A DNA stretch of 64,000 nucleotides. Source: Chaunax sp. Z400. Lineage: Eukaryota > Chordata > Actinopteri > Lophiiformes > Chaunacidae. The notes beneath the pieces are model-generated. The model did no database searches. It was not told where the DNA came from and saw nothing but the letters and a program-made list of their open reading frames with translations. The position numbers and the translations under genes were made by a program. Position 1 is the first letter of the stretch. Each line of letters starts with the position of its first letter. Positions 1-12,300 of the stretch are shown here, piece by piece. The stretch covers positions 27,004,810 through 27,068,809 of the forward strand of contig CM075187.1 in assembly GCA_037577475.1 (NCBI GenBank), given 5' to 3'.

Positions 1-266
1 TCTCTGCAACAGGAGTGTGTGTTCCTGCTGCTCTCCTGCAGATCTCACAGCATTTATTCTCATGCACACCTTTTGAAGTCCTTTGTGACAGGGCTGCAGT
101 AACAGGGTGGCCGAGGCTTGGTTGTGTCCGTCCTGGTCATCTCTGTTGTGTCCTCTCCTGAGTCAGTCTCTCAGTGCTCTGCTCTCATCTCTCCAGCTCT
201 TTCTTTCTGTCTCTTATCTGTGATATGGTGGGCTCTGCATTGCTCTGTGCTTATGGTCTCTTGGCT

Positions 267-283
267 GGTGTGTGTGTGTGTGT

Positions 284-336
<53 letters not shown>

Positions 337-340
337 CGTG
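267..340. repeat. (TG)n microsatellite
   Basis: Near-perfect GT dinucleotide tract with one TATG interruption and a CGTG end. It produces a spurious VCVCV open frame on the plus strand. Confidence 0.97.
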
Positions 341-1303
341 CTAGCCTTCAACTTTGTGTGATGCACATGAGCGTGTGTTATCTCACAACTTCCTTAATGA
401 GGATTTTGTAAACACTGTCCTGTAGCCTCTTCCTTGTGGAAGCGCTATTTTGTTTGGGTGGGTGCTCCGGGGTTGATATTCCTCATTTGTTTATTTTCTT
501 TGTAAATGGTGGAGTTCTGCGAGCTGCTGTCTAGGCTCCATTGACCATCTCTTTCTGACAAAATATTCCAAGGGTCTGCTGATATCATTGAATGTAACAG
601 GATACATCTATTAGACGACACTTGTCCAAATGAAATTGAAATGCAATGAGGTGTGAGGTCTTAATGATCAAGGAGGAGCGATACTGAGCAGACTCCAGAA
701 CATTTCAAGTTGCTCATGAGGGCAACAAAATAATCCTTCATTCTCATTTAACAAAGTGATAATCACCCCTCTGTTGTGATTGCTGAAATGTTCTATGTAC
801 TTCCTCTTAATGGTGGAGTCCTAGAGACATTCCTCTTCATTAGGGAGACTGCATCACGTCAAATATTAGTACGGACATTGGGTGACTCATAGAGAAAGAC
901 TCCCACCAACGAACAGGACATTGCTGAATGTATAGATATGCTGAACATGGTCAAACAGACCGCCACTGTTACCAACACAGGGTCAAGAGGCCTCTCAGAA
1001 TAATAATGACTCACACTGAGCCCTCAGACGATTTGAAGAGCTGTCCCGTTCATCACCTGAACCCTCATTCCACTACACAACTGTCCCGTCATTCCTGAGC
1101 TTCTTGGCCTGACCTGCAGATACACTCCTGATTGCGGTGCGTCACAGAGATGGGAAAGAATGAGCTTTTCCTGCCTCTACCACTCATCTGCCAGGCTGAC
1201 ATTTGACAGACGTGCTGTTATCTCACGCACTGTTAAACTGCTGCCGCAACAGCCTAGCGCGTCTTCCTGACGGCCGTACGGTTGATAATGGCAATGTCCT
1301 TTT

Positions 1304-1407
<104 letters not shown>

Positions 1408-2399
1408 GTATATGGACTCACACAGTCAGTCCATTCCATGGTTTGTTTTGTGTGCAACAAATATTGAGTTATGGAGGCCAGAGTTGTTATGTTTAATCCG
1501 ATAATATTTTGTGTTTCAATGCAATATCCAAAATGTAGGATTTCCATACGTTTCTCCCAGTGTTTTGTTTTTAGGATGGAATATGAGTTAATAACACCAC
1601 CAGTGTGTCCGTGACCAGTGTGTCAGCAAACCATCAGCTCTTACATATGGAGTCATTCACATTTACATCCCCTGCTCTCTCTCCATTTAGCTCTGATCTG
1701 TTCAGCATCTCCTGAGGGAAACATCTGGCTAAATGTTCACCAGCTAGTCCCTAGTCTTGCTGTCCAGTGGGCAGGTAGTGCAGTGGAAATAGCTTCCAGC
1801 TGCGTCAGGAAACAAAGCTGATGAGATAGAATCAAAAAAATAAAGTTGATGGCCGAAAATACTTATAGACACTCATTCTCTGCTGGGTGCCAGGTGCTAA
1901 TTTTGGGTTTGAGATTCCCCTCACTTTACATGTAGTCATTTGAGCCTTTGTTAATACAGTGCAGTGCCCGTTCTAAATGTGCCTCAACACATGACAGTAA
2001 CGTCATAGCCAACATCCAGCAGCAAAAGTAAGGGCTCATTTATACTCATTTATAGTTTATGTATGAAAACAGAAACATCAGTATCAAACGCTGTGGCAGT
2101 GAAATGTCAAAAGTTTCATCAACAACAAATATAGCGACAGTAGAGGAGGTGGTGATAATGTAGTAAATACAAAGCAGCAATAGCGGAGATAACGATGTTC
2201 TCGTCGGTGCATGAGGATGGAGAGTTTTAATTCACTTTTCGCTTGACTTTTTTCTTCTGGAATTGTAGCTACACTGCTGCCACCATTTCTGGTGGTATTG
2301 CTCTGTTTCAGCAGAACCCTGAAGCTGCAGCTCTGCTGCTGCACAGAGCGCTGTTCACCTGTTTATTCTACACGTATTAATATTGAGTGTGTCGCATAA

Positions 2400-2545
2400 C
2401 TGAATTGCACCAAAGTTGAGAAATTACTTCCCAGGGCCCCCAGAAACTCACAGGCCAAGTTTGAAGTAGATCAGATGAACGGTTTTCAGGATAGGTGAAT
2501 TACAGACAGACAAACAGACAGAGATTCTTCACATTATAGTATGAT
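2400..2545. repeat. Dispersed repeat tail ending in ACAGACAGACA
   Basis: The stretch reads like the 3' portion of a common teleost interspersed repeat: a phrase about a compound that 'followed' a set of degenerate codons, then ACAGACAGACAAACAGACAG, then an AT-rich end. Similar tails occur at 29,640-29,690. The family assignment is from memory and not resolved. Confidence 0.45.
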
Positions 2546-2610
2546 AAAAAGATCACATTCTTGGAGATGCATAATGGTGATATCTGATTTCCACTGCTTT
2601 CAGACCTGTT

Positions 2611-2616
2611 TTTATT
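2611..2616 (-). terminator. arhgap25: Candidate poly(A) signal of arhgap25
   Basis: TTTATT on the plus strand reads AATAAA on the minus strand, about 710 bases past the arhgap25 stop codon. It is the first good hexamer I found downstream. No transcript evidence is available. Confidence 0.3.
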
Positions 2617-2959
2617 CCTGAGCCTGCATGAGACTCATCATCCAGTCACTTCAGATAAAACCGGTTCATTTGTATCTGAAAGAGAATCATCACTGCTTTT
2701 CAGCAAGGATGCACAAATACTAAAGGTATGCTGGTGTTTTGGTTTGGCAAATATGTGGTGTTATTTCATGCATCAACAAAAACACTTTTGCTGCTACATT
2801 AATTTACAACTGAAAGCATTTACTCTGTATAAGACACACAGTGTTTGTACTGTCCACCTAAATCTATTCAGTCCTCTGATCAGACGATGTCCTGCATTTC
2901 CTGAATAACAGCTCAACCAATCAAGGCTCCTACACAGTGACTCCTGCAACAGTGTAGCA

Positions 2960-3114
2960 ACACATAATGTAATAACTTTAAATGTAATAAAAGCTCATAA
3001 TGTAATAACTTATTATATTGTGCACAAAACATTATGCTCTCATGGTTTTCTTGCATTATATGCTGATTATTATATTATGAGCTTTTATCACATTTAAATT
3101 ATTATGTTATGCAC
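2960..3114. repeat. AT-rich imperfect inverted repeat (hairpin or MITE)
   Basis: The left arm at about 2960-3009 and the right arm at about 3067-3114 are near-complementary over roughly 47 bases, around a 57-base loop. Both arms contain the core AAAAGCTCATAAT when read in the matching orientation. The structure could be a small MITE or an AT-rich palindrome. It lies just downstream of the arhgap25 stop codon and may fall in its 3' UTR. Confidence 0.7.
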
Positions 3115-3324
3115 AGTTAACAGAGAGGAACTGCTACTACAGTCTTTGATGTGAATAGTGATATTAAAGCCTGACAGGCTTTTCTGACAGGCACAAACAG
3201 ATGAGCCAATAACTTATCTTGAGGACCAAACAGGGCTCAAATAGAAACAATCCAATGACCAACTGGAGAATGATGGTATTTCCTATAAATATATAGAATA
3301 TACTAGTGAGTCTGAGAAGGACTG

Positions 3325-6300
3325 TTAGGTGGGAGCTTGTGACTGTCTGGTGAGGAGCTGCTGAATTTCTCTTTGCAGTTCCTCGTTGCGTCTCTGGGCG
3401 TCATCTCGACTGTGCTCTGCATTTCTCAGGCAGATCTCCAGAGTGGCCACATGGCGGTGATCTGCCTCCAGAGCAGACTGGAGCTCTGCCACCCTCGCCC
3501 TCAGCTCCTTGTTCTCCTGCTGCAGACTGTAAAAGAACAGACAAAGAGAGTTCTTATAAAAAGACCATAAAGCAAAATACTGTCCAGTGAGTAGCAGTCA
3601 CCAGCGTCAAATGAATGAATCCACCGTTGCATTTTTATGTGGCTGAATATGAAACAAAGTTAGCTGTCAAAACACACATTTATCACAGTGTTTGCAAGAC
3701 CAACACATGTCACATGTGTCTCTCCAATCTTGGTGATTTTAATATTTGAACTGAATGACTGCATGTTCCTCCTTGGATTTCAAGTCTACTATAACTATTC
3801 CAATTAAAATAAATATTAAAAATCCTGAGGATACACTGAATACCTCAAGGTTGTCAAGCTAAAACAGGTCCTTTAAAGATCATTTACTTAAAAAGTTCAC
3901 AGGTCAACTTTGTTACCTCCGTGATTCGTGATTCGTTTGTTTGTTTGTTTGTCTGTTTGTTTGTTTGTTTGTTTGTTTGTTTGCAGGATTATGCAAAAAC
4001 TAATGGACACATTTGCATCACCAAAGATGGACCCTAGCATGTCTTAGAGGTGATTAAATTGTGGTAATGGTCCAGTGACAGATGGGACTGGTACTGCTGG
4101 AATAAGGGCCTGTGTCCACCAAAGCATTTTTTCCCAGCTGAAAATGTCAGGTGCTCTTCTGAAAAGAGGAAGAGCGCTTTAGAGGCCCAGCGTTTTTAAG
4201 CTGTGGCGCTTTGGTTGCTATGATACGGAATATCCACGGAAGAATTTGTGTTGCAAGTACCTAATTTTGCAGATAGTTTGTTTTATTAACAAATACTGAG
4301 TGTAAAATGGCAGCACAAGGCAGAGGACTTGCTGTGGCTCTGGATGAAGGGAAGGCTGGAGGAAGTAGGGAGAGAGGACGGACCTGCAGGTCTATGTGGG
4401 TTCATGAGATTTTGTGGTATTTGTTCCGCCCCTCAACACCCAGCGCCTCGTCATGTTACGACTGTTTGTGGTGTAGTGTAAATACGCAGTGCTCCCATTG
4501 CAAATAATCAAAAAGTATGCTGGCCTCAGGAAAGAATGCTTTAGTGGACACAGGTTTGTGGACACAATTATGTCGAGGATTGTTGGGCCTTGGCGGAGGT
4601 TTGCACTCTCCGAGTGCTCTTGTTATAGCTTTGCGGTCTTAATAATATTCCCTTAACATCTCTATCAAAATGAGTGCAGCATGTGCAGGGGTTAGTGCAG
4701 GTCCGTGTAGTGACTAGTGAGTTAGTTGTGATGTACTCACTGGCATTCCTCACCTGTCTACAAGCTGCTGGCTGTCTGTTTTCTGCTCAGACTTGCAGTT
4801 GACCTGCTGAACTGAACTGCTCACTGCCAGGTTCCCTACACTCTTTAGATGAGGCAGAACCAGAGGAGGCCGGGAGTCAATCTTAGGTTTTTGGAAGGCA
4901 GCAGTAGAAGAACCTGTGTTGTTATTTCCTCTCAGACTTTTTAACCTATTGTCTCCTTCCTTGTTACTGATCTGAGACCCTCCAAACAGTGGGGGTTTTC
5001 TCTGGAGGTCCAGGATCTGGAGGTCCAGGATCTTAAAGATATCCTCAGACAATGTCTTCTCCTCCACGCTCTCCTGGATGTGACTCCACCGGTTGAGGGA
5101 ATCCACTTTTGTTGCCATCCCGGTGAGGGGGCAGCTGAATGTGGGCAGGGTCTGAGTCCGCTTGCGGGGACTTCCGTGCCAGTCGTCTGTGGAGGGGCTG
5201 CGATTTCCTCTGTCTGGACCTGGACTGTCATTGTCCTCCTCTTCTGGAGACTCAGACAAATTTGCATCACCCATCTGAGACAAAAACAAAACTGAATATT
5301 AAACACACACATGTACAGTATATATAGACAGATGTAATATGATATAGAAACGAATAATAACAAATATGTCACTGAGGAATTATCTATGAAATCTGAATAA
5401 TCAATTGCCTTTAGTGACTGAATTTCCTTTGGTTTGAGTAAAATCATTATTCCTATTTGAGACCAATTACCCAGCACTGTGTTGATGAGGTAAAGCCATA
5501 GACAAGGCACTGGAAAATCTTTCAATTAATCAATAAGATTGTGTTTTCTCTACATATGTTGAGACTGAAACCTGATGAAGTGCAACCATTAAAAGATGAG
5601 AATTTAATTAAATCAAACATGACACAAATATTAATTTTATACACCCAACACTGACCCAGGTACTCATAGTATTAGTACACGTTCCAGAGGTACTAATACT
5701 ACAGTGGACTTTATAGAGAGTTGTAAATAGCCTCTAGTGCATTAGTATCAAAAGACCTGTTTATTCACTTTATGAGAGGTACAGTAGATAAGAGGATCAA
5801 TACTGCTGTTGCATCAGTCCATTCTATACAATACTGCAAACAGCTTAGCTTAGCATAAAGACTAGATACAATCTTATAACATTAATCTTATAAACATTAA
5901 ATCATGTTTGTTTATGGATTGTTGAAATGTTACCTTTGGACAGAACCAGGCTAGCTGTTTCCCCTGTTTGTTTCTAGTCTTCATGCTAAGCTAAGCTAAC
6001 TACCTGCAACCTCCGGCCATATAGTTCATTCATTTTCTGTAACTGCTTATCCTGTGTAGGGTTAAGGGGGGCTGGAGCCTATCCCAGCTGACTTTGGGCG
6101 GGAGGCGGGGTTCACCCTGGACAAGTACTAAGTTCATCACAGGGTCACACAGAAAGACAAGCAACCATTCACCAGAGTCACCAATTCATCTATATTACAT
6201 GTTTTTGGTGGTGGGAGGAAGCCGGAGAACCCGGAGGGAACCCACGCAGACACGGGGAGACCATGCAAACTCCACACAGAAAAGTCCCAGGTCGTCAGGT

Positions 6301-9300
6301 GGATTTGAACCCAGAACCTTTTTGCTGTGAGGCAACAGTGCTACCCACTGCACCACGGTACCACCTGGCTATACATTTACTGGCATCAATCAGCAGGGAA
6401 GTTCATCTGTTTTATTTTTACCACATATGGAGTGAAGCATGCAGGCTAGTTCAGGCAGACAACTTGAGCTGCACTGCTGCAAACACATATGCACCTGACA
6501 CACATTGTTCTCCTCGAATGTCACCAACACATCCTCCCAAATTGGTTGTCGATTTAAGGTGCAACGATTTCCCATCTCCCCCTCTGCTTGACATTGCTGC
6601 TGCTGCTCCATGTGCATTTGCTGCTGCACTTTCAGTCCCACCACCACCCCAGCATCCATCTGTAGGCTCCAATTAGGGGGTTCATGAAGTTTGCTCATCA
6701 CTCCCCTATATATTCATATAAACATGTCTGCAGGGAGTGATGAGTTCGAGGCCTGGATGCCAAACTCAGAGTCTATATGTCCTGCTGCTGTAATAATAAA
6801 TATTTCAAACTTGTGAGTTGTCTGACTGAACTGTCTTCTAGTTAACAAGTGTTGGCATTTTTATTTAAACACCAAATTTAACGATAGTGTCTGACTGTGT
6901 GGGTGTTTAACCCATAAATACTGTCAACAAATCAACACAGCTGATGGAAGTAGCAACAGGATTTGTTCTGGATATTCTTGTATGTGTTCTTGGATATGTT
7001 CTGGTACCTATGTGACACCAGAACACTCCTGAAAAATATCTGATGCTCGTACCTCTGCAGACTCCCAGCCAACAAAGCTACGGGGAGTGTTCTTCTGGCT
7101 GTCGGCCTTGTGAGAGGGAGGGGAGGGAAGCACGTCTTTGGAGAGAGGAAACAGAGTCTCATGCTGTCTGATCATCACTGTCATCAGCCTCTGGATCTGA
7201 GGAGTCGCTGCAAAGAAAAACAAACACTGACTTGAAAAGATGAGGATTGAAATGTCTTGTCTTTTCTTGATTTCTTGATTCACTTTCTTCAGTCTTTTGA
7301 AAATTCACTTTAGCTGTTTGTTGTTCTTCTGGCACGGATATCCTACGTGTCAGAGGAAGAAACGTAGCCGCAGGTTTGTCGAGATTGTAGATAAAGTTTA
7401 TGGAATCTAAAGCATCTAAATGAGACTTTACTCTCTAACTTCTCTTCTTTGTAAAGGCTGTTTTATTTCCCTTAAAAGAAGAGGATGTAGTCATGTCATC
7501 ATCACACTCCATTTGCACATCATTTGGAGCCAACGCAGAGAAATACATTATTAGATGAGCTTGTTTTGGACCAGAACAGAAATAATTTAAAGGCCAGTGG
7601 TTCAGGACACATCAGTCACACGTTCTCACCCTTCATCACGCTGACAGGGTCTTCTATCTGAGGTTTGAGCAGGTTGATCCCCATCACTGTAGCCAAGTTC
7701 TCCACACTCATCTTATTCACCTTGGAGTTCAGCTGAATCTCAAATAAAAACCTGCAAAACAAAATGACATCATCAGCCTATAGGTACCAGGTACAGATCA
7801 GAGTGAAGCATTTTTCCAATTATGAGACATCCTCTCTGGAATGTCCCATAATGCTTTGTGCTCCAGCCTCTACTCACCGGCAGATATAACTGAGGAGGTT
7901 GTAGTTGTTTCTGGGAAGAAGAGCGATTTGTTTCTCCAACCTTTCCCCCCCTGAGCAAAAGATAAAAGTGTATGCACGCTCATAACATCACATCACATAC
8001 AAACAATGGCTTGTTTTAAGATAAAAAAATGAAGCCCCACCTCCTCCATGCTGCTGGAGTCCAGCATGTTGGTGCAGTCCAGGAAGTCTTGGTACTGAGT
8101 CCAGGGCACCACGGGCTCTGGCAGCTCACGCAGGTACAGCTTAAGCAGGGATGCCACCGTGTGGACATCTGTGTCACTGTGAGCAAAGATGCATGTCATC
8201 AAAGTGGAGCAAGTGTTGGTGGCATGAGTTGGCATTATTATTATTTTTTTAAGTTGTCATTTGGTGTAAAAATGCACAATTAAATTTACGTTATAGTTTT
8301 GTTTTTCCTGATGACTGATGAAAAGGGATGTACTGAAACAAACAAGTATTTATACACAAATTTTTTATGGCTTTTGCTGGTTTTATACATTTTGGGCCTT
8401 CTTTTGAACAGTAAACCTAAAGCAGCAGACTTGGATTCAGTTTTGTTGTTGTTGCTGACCTTACTAGCTATTCATTGGCCCCCCTCAGGCTGGATATCAA
8501 ACATTTTTGTTAAATAAATGATTTAATTAACAGTGGCCTGTCAGAGCAGCCTGTGATGTTGAGTAACACCGGCTTCCTCCTGAGTGCCTGCCAGAACAGG
8601 ATGTGGTATTCAGCTCTCAGCACACATAAATCTTCCAGCCGCTCTGCATCTCTTTCATCTCTCCTTTCTCAGAAGAAAAAAAGCCAATGATGTTGTTGAC
8701 TTGATTGAGTTTATGGCATCCCCCCCCCCCCCCCCCCCCCCCCCTTATATAGTAGTAAACTTCATACATTTAACATCCAGGCTTAAAGAGATCTGGCTCG
8801 ATCAATCCTTCGATGGCCCAGATCTCACTTTCTGTACTGTCCTTATCAGCTTTGTGACATCAGAAAAACGTTATCTTCTGCTTCTGCTATGTGCCACAAA
8901 TGAAAACTCAGAATAATGAGAGAATCTCGCTCTAAGTCAGCTCATTTTGCATATAAGCTTTATGAAAGGTTGTGAGAGCATGTGCCAGCAACCAAGACGG
9001 AACTACAGACCGATGAACAGGACGTTGGAGCTACATGAAATCACAGCTGTTTCTGATGATCTATTTGACATAATTTAGACGTTTTTGGAGTAATTGTATT
9101 GTTTTTAATGAATAAACATTGTTCACTGGCATTACTTTGAGATTATGACAAAAATGTTTTAAAGGAGACCACATGTTGTGTAATTTAAGGCTAAATCTGA
9201 ATTCTGGTAAGAGGGTGCAGCTGGTTTAGAAAAAAAGGCCCTGTTGTATTACATACCCATGCATAATACCACAGCCATTAACACATACTGTTGTGAAATG

Positions 9301-12300
9301 AGATCAAAATATCGTTCCGGTGAAGGACAATATAAGTAATATTAAAGCCAGGTCTGCTTTTTATTATTAAGTGGTTCACATATGGCTCCAGTCTGAACAG
9401 AGGGAACTATGATTGTATCACCTGGGGAAGGACGGCCTCTCCCCTGCATCAAAGGCATCTCTGAACTGTTTGACAGCATTGTCCTGACCCGGCAGGCGGA
9501 AGATGCCCTCCTCAGTCAGGCCATGTTCTTTGATGAACTCCACGCATTTCTGCACTAGCATCGGCACCGTGCGAGGCCCAAACCGTTGCTCATAGGTTAC
9601 TGTGTCCATGAGGCCTTTTCCAAACACTGCAGAGAGGCAGAGAGGTAAGAAATGACATCTTGAACCCGCAATGTCCCTACAGTGTAATCAGATTTCACTT
9701 CAACACATTAAAAGTAACAGAGTTCTCGTCGCTTTAGTAATTCTCTGGTGATGCCTGTGCTTGATTTGTTGGATTTTGGATTTTGTTTTTATTCATTCAC
9801 TTTGACAGTTTGAGAAATACACTTTTTCACTTGCTGAAAGCTAGATAAGAACATCTAAACCACTCTCATGCCTGTATGTTAATCATCAAGCTATAGCCAG
9901 CAGCTGGTTAGCCCACAGCAGCAAAATACAAAGAGTAGAAACGGGGAAACAGCAAAACAAAATTCAACATTCAACCTCACTAAAATTCTCTAATTGAAAA
10001 GCTATATCTCTTTATTGAGTGTGTACAATAAACACATTTAAAAACAACATGTGGTGGCGAGCTAAGCTAACTAGCTGCGGTTCCCAGCTACATGAGAGTG
10101 GTGTTGATCGTCTCATCTAACTCTCGACAGGACAGGAATAAATGTATTCTTTTTAAATGTGCAACTATTCTTTTAATTTCTATAAAAGTCTAGTCAAATA
10201 GCTGCATCGTCAAACATAACCTCAGTTTCCATGGCAGCAAAAGGTTTTACTGAACCTCCACTTGTTGGGACTCCAATGGTCCTGCGCAGAGTGCGGACCC
10301 ACTCCTCCATGTCGCTCTGGGAGTTTGCCATGAACACATAGGGACATCGCTGTCTGTCTCCAGTTGTGCCTGGAAATGAGAGGGATTGTTGGACACATTG
10401 CATGACAGGAAGGCAAAGCCTCTAGTAGGACAGAGACACGCGTCTGAAAATGTGAAATCAAAACAAAGATTTCCAGAGTAGATTGAGGTTGTTATCAGTT
10501 CTTGGTCATTTCTGATTTTCTGCACTGTAAAAAGGAAAACTTGAAATTGCTTGCTAACCCCCTCAATATATTATTTACGGCGGAAAATGCAACAATTTTA
10601 GTTGGACCTGAGTCGACCCTTGTTGAGTTTGGGCCAAGCCCTCTGTGCATGCTCTGCACAAAGAACGGGGTCTGGAGCTGACCTGTAAGGGCTTTCTTCT
10701 CCCTTCCTCCTTCTCCTTCTAGTGAAACATGGCGTCCTAACGTTGAGTATTTTGTTTGAATTTAGAACAGAAATTCTGGATTTGGGCGGCAGGGTGGCAT
10801 AACGGTTAGCCCTGTTGCCTCACAGCAAGAAGGTCCTGGATCCAAATCCACCTGTGGACCTGGGACCTGTAGAGTTTGCATGTTCTCCCCGTGTCTGCTT
10901 GGGTTCCCTCCAGGCTCTTCTTCCCACCAAAAACATGCAATAGAGGTGAATTGATGAATCTTAATTGCCCATGAGTGTGAATGATTGCTTGTCTGTCTGT
11001 GTTCCTGTGATGAACTGGTTACTTGTCCAGGGTGAACCCCGCCTCCCGCCCAAAGTCAGCTAGGATAGGCTCCGGCCCCCCCCCACACGGGATAAGCGGT
11101 GACAGAAACTGAATGGATGGCGTTTGAGTTGGCTTAGTATTTAAAAGTCTAAATTTGAAGTTTTCATACATATGAAAGATAAATTATCTGAACGATTGGT
11201 TAAAAAATGAGTTGGCACAGCTGTACATGATTTTCTTCATAAAGTAGGAGTTTGAGTTGGCCTCAAAACTTAAAAGTCTAGTGCAGTAAGCTGCCTAAGA
11301 AATGTTGAGTTTTCTCAACCTTTTGGTTTTTACAGTATACTGTGCATGTAAGTGCTCTCTTACTCAGACAGACACAAGAAAGTGACACGTTAACTAATTT
11401 GGAAAGAGACATTTAAACACACTGGAATTCATTAAGGAACTTTTTTCTGTATGAAGAAGAATGACTACAGATGACACACTAGTGACAGCACTAATGTATC
11501 ACTGCTACACCCAAACGTTTCTTTACTGCTGGAATATGATGTACAACACCTAAAGTTCATTTTGCCCTGTACAAATGGTGGATTCCATCCTTACGTGGTA
11601 TGATCTCGAAGAAGAACTTCCCGGGGTCGTCAGAGTTCAGAGGGAGTTCATTAACTTTACTGAACCTCAGCTGGATGATTCCCTGCACACCAGAGAAGAG
11701 GAGCGCACACACAAAAAGCACATCAGTGATATGTTCAGAGTCTGTCATGTCAAGAAGCAACCATTAATAGTTACACTAATGTTTACATTATGTAGACCAC
11801 CATATGCTACCATTAATATTAACTGTTTTGTTCATGTAGTACAGGCCTCAGCTGGGTGTTGCAGAGCTGTGTCAGAGGGGCCTTTATCAAAGTAAATCCT
11901 CAGTGCTGATTTATCATCATTTGGTTTAGGGTCTACTCAGATTCTATGAGTTCACTGTGTACATTATAGAATATATAGAACAGTTTATTTCCCAGTTAGC
12001 CATGTGTGCAGCCCACTTCCTCTCCCACTCTTCACCCACAGTACCTGTCATTTATTTCTGTTTTAAAGCCAAAGGTGGGAATGACAACGAATGGCAAAAA
12101 GAGGAGAAAAGACATCATAAATAAAACAATAGAAATAGAAATTAAAATTAACCCCAGTGTCTCACCTGGACAGTGGTCTCCTTGTCGTCTTTGTGGTAGG
12201 TCAGAGTACTTCCTCTCAACACAAAGTAACGCTGGTGCCAGTTCTTGACCAAACCCCTCTGCTGTTTCTTGAGCCAGCCCGCCTTCAGCGGTCTCTCCAT

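Larger units (their letters stand above)
3917..4625. mobile_element. Teleost dispersed repeat interrupted by a MITE
   Basis: One end reads 'GTTACCTCCGTGATTCG', a TTTG run, then GCAGGATTATGCAAAAACTAATGG. The other end (from about 4558) reads GGCCTTGGCGGAGGTTTGCA and CTCCGAGTGCTCTTGTTAT. Together they match the two ends of a familiar non-autonomous fish repeat. The middle (4105-4557) is replaced by a separate inverted-repeat element. It lies in the last arhgap25 intron (3527-4753). Confidence 0.55.

Noticed and set aside
4941..5525. 194-codon minus-strand frame overlapping arhgap25 exon 10
   Set aside because: It is in the wrong frame relative to the exon, whose correct frame carries RKRTQTLP and joins its neighbours in phase.
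10784..10860. tRNA gene
   Set aside because: The A- and B-box-like motifs belong to a SINE-like repeat with a 340-base body. No cloverleaf could be drawn.
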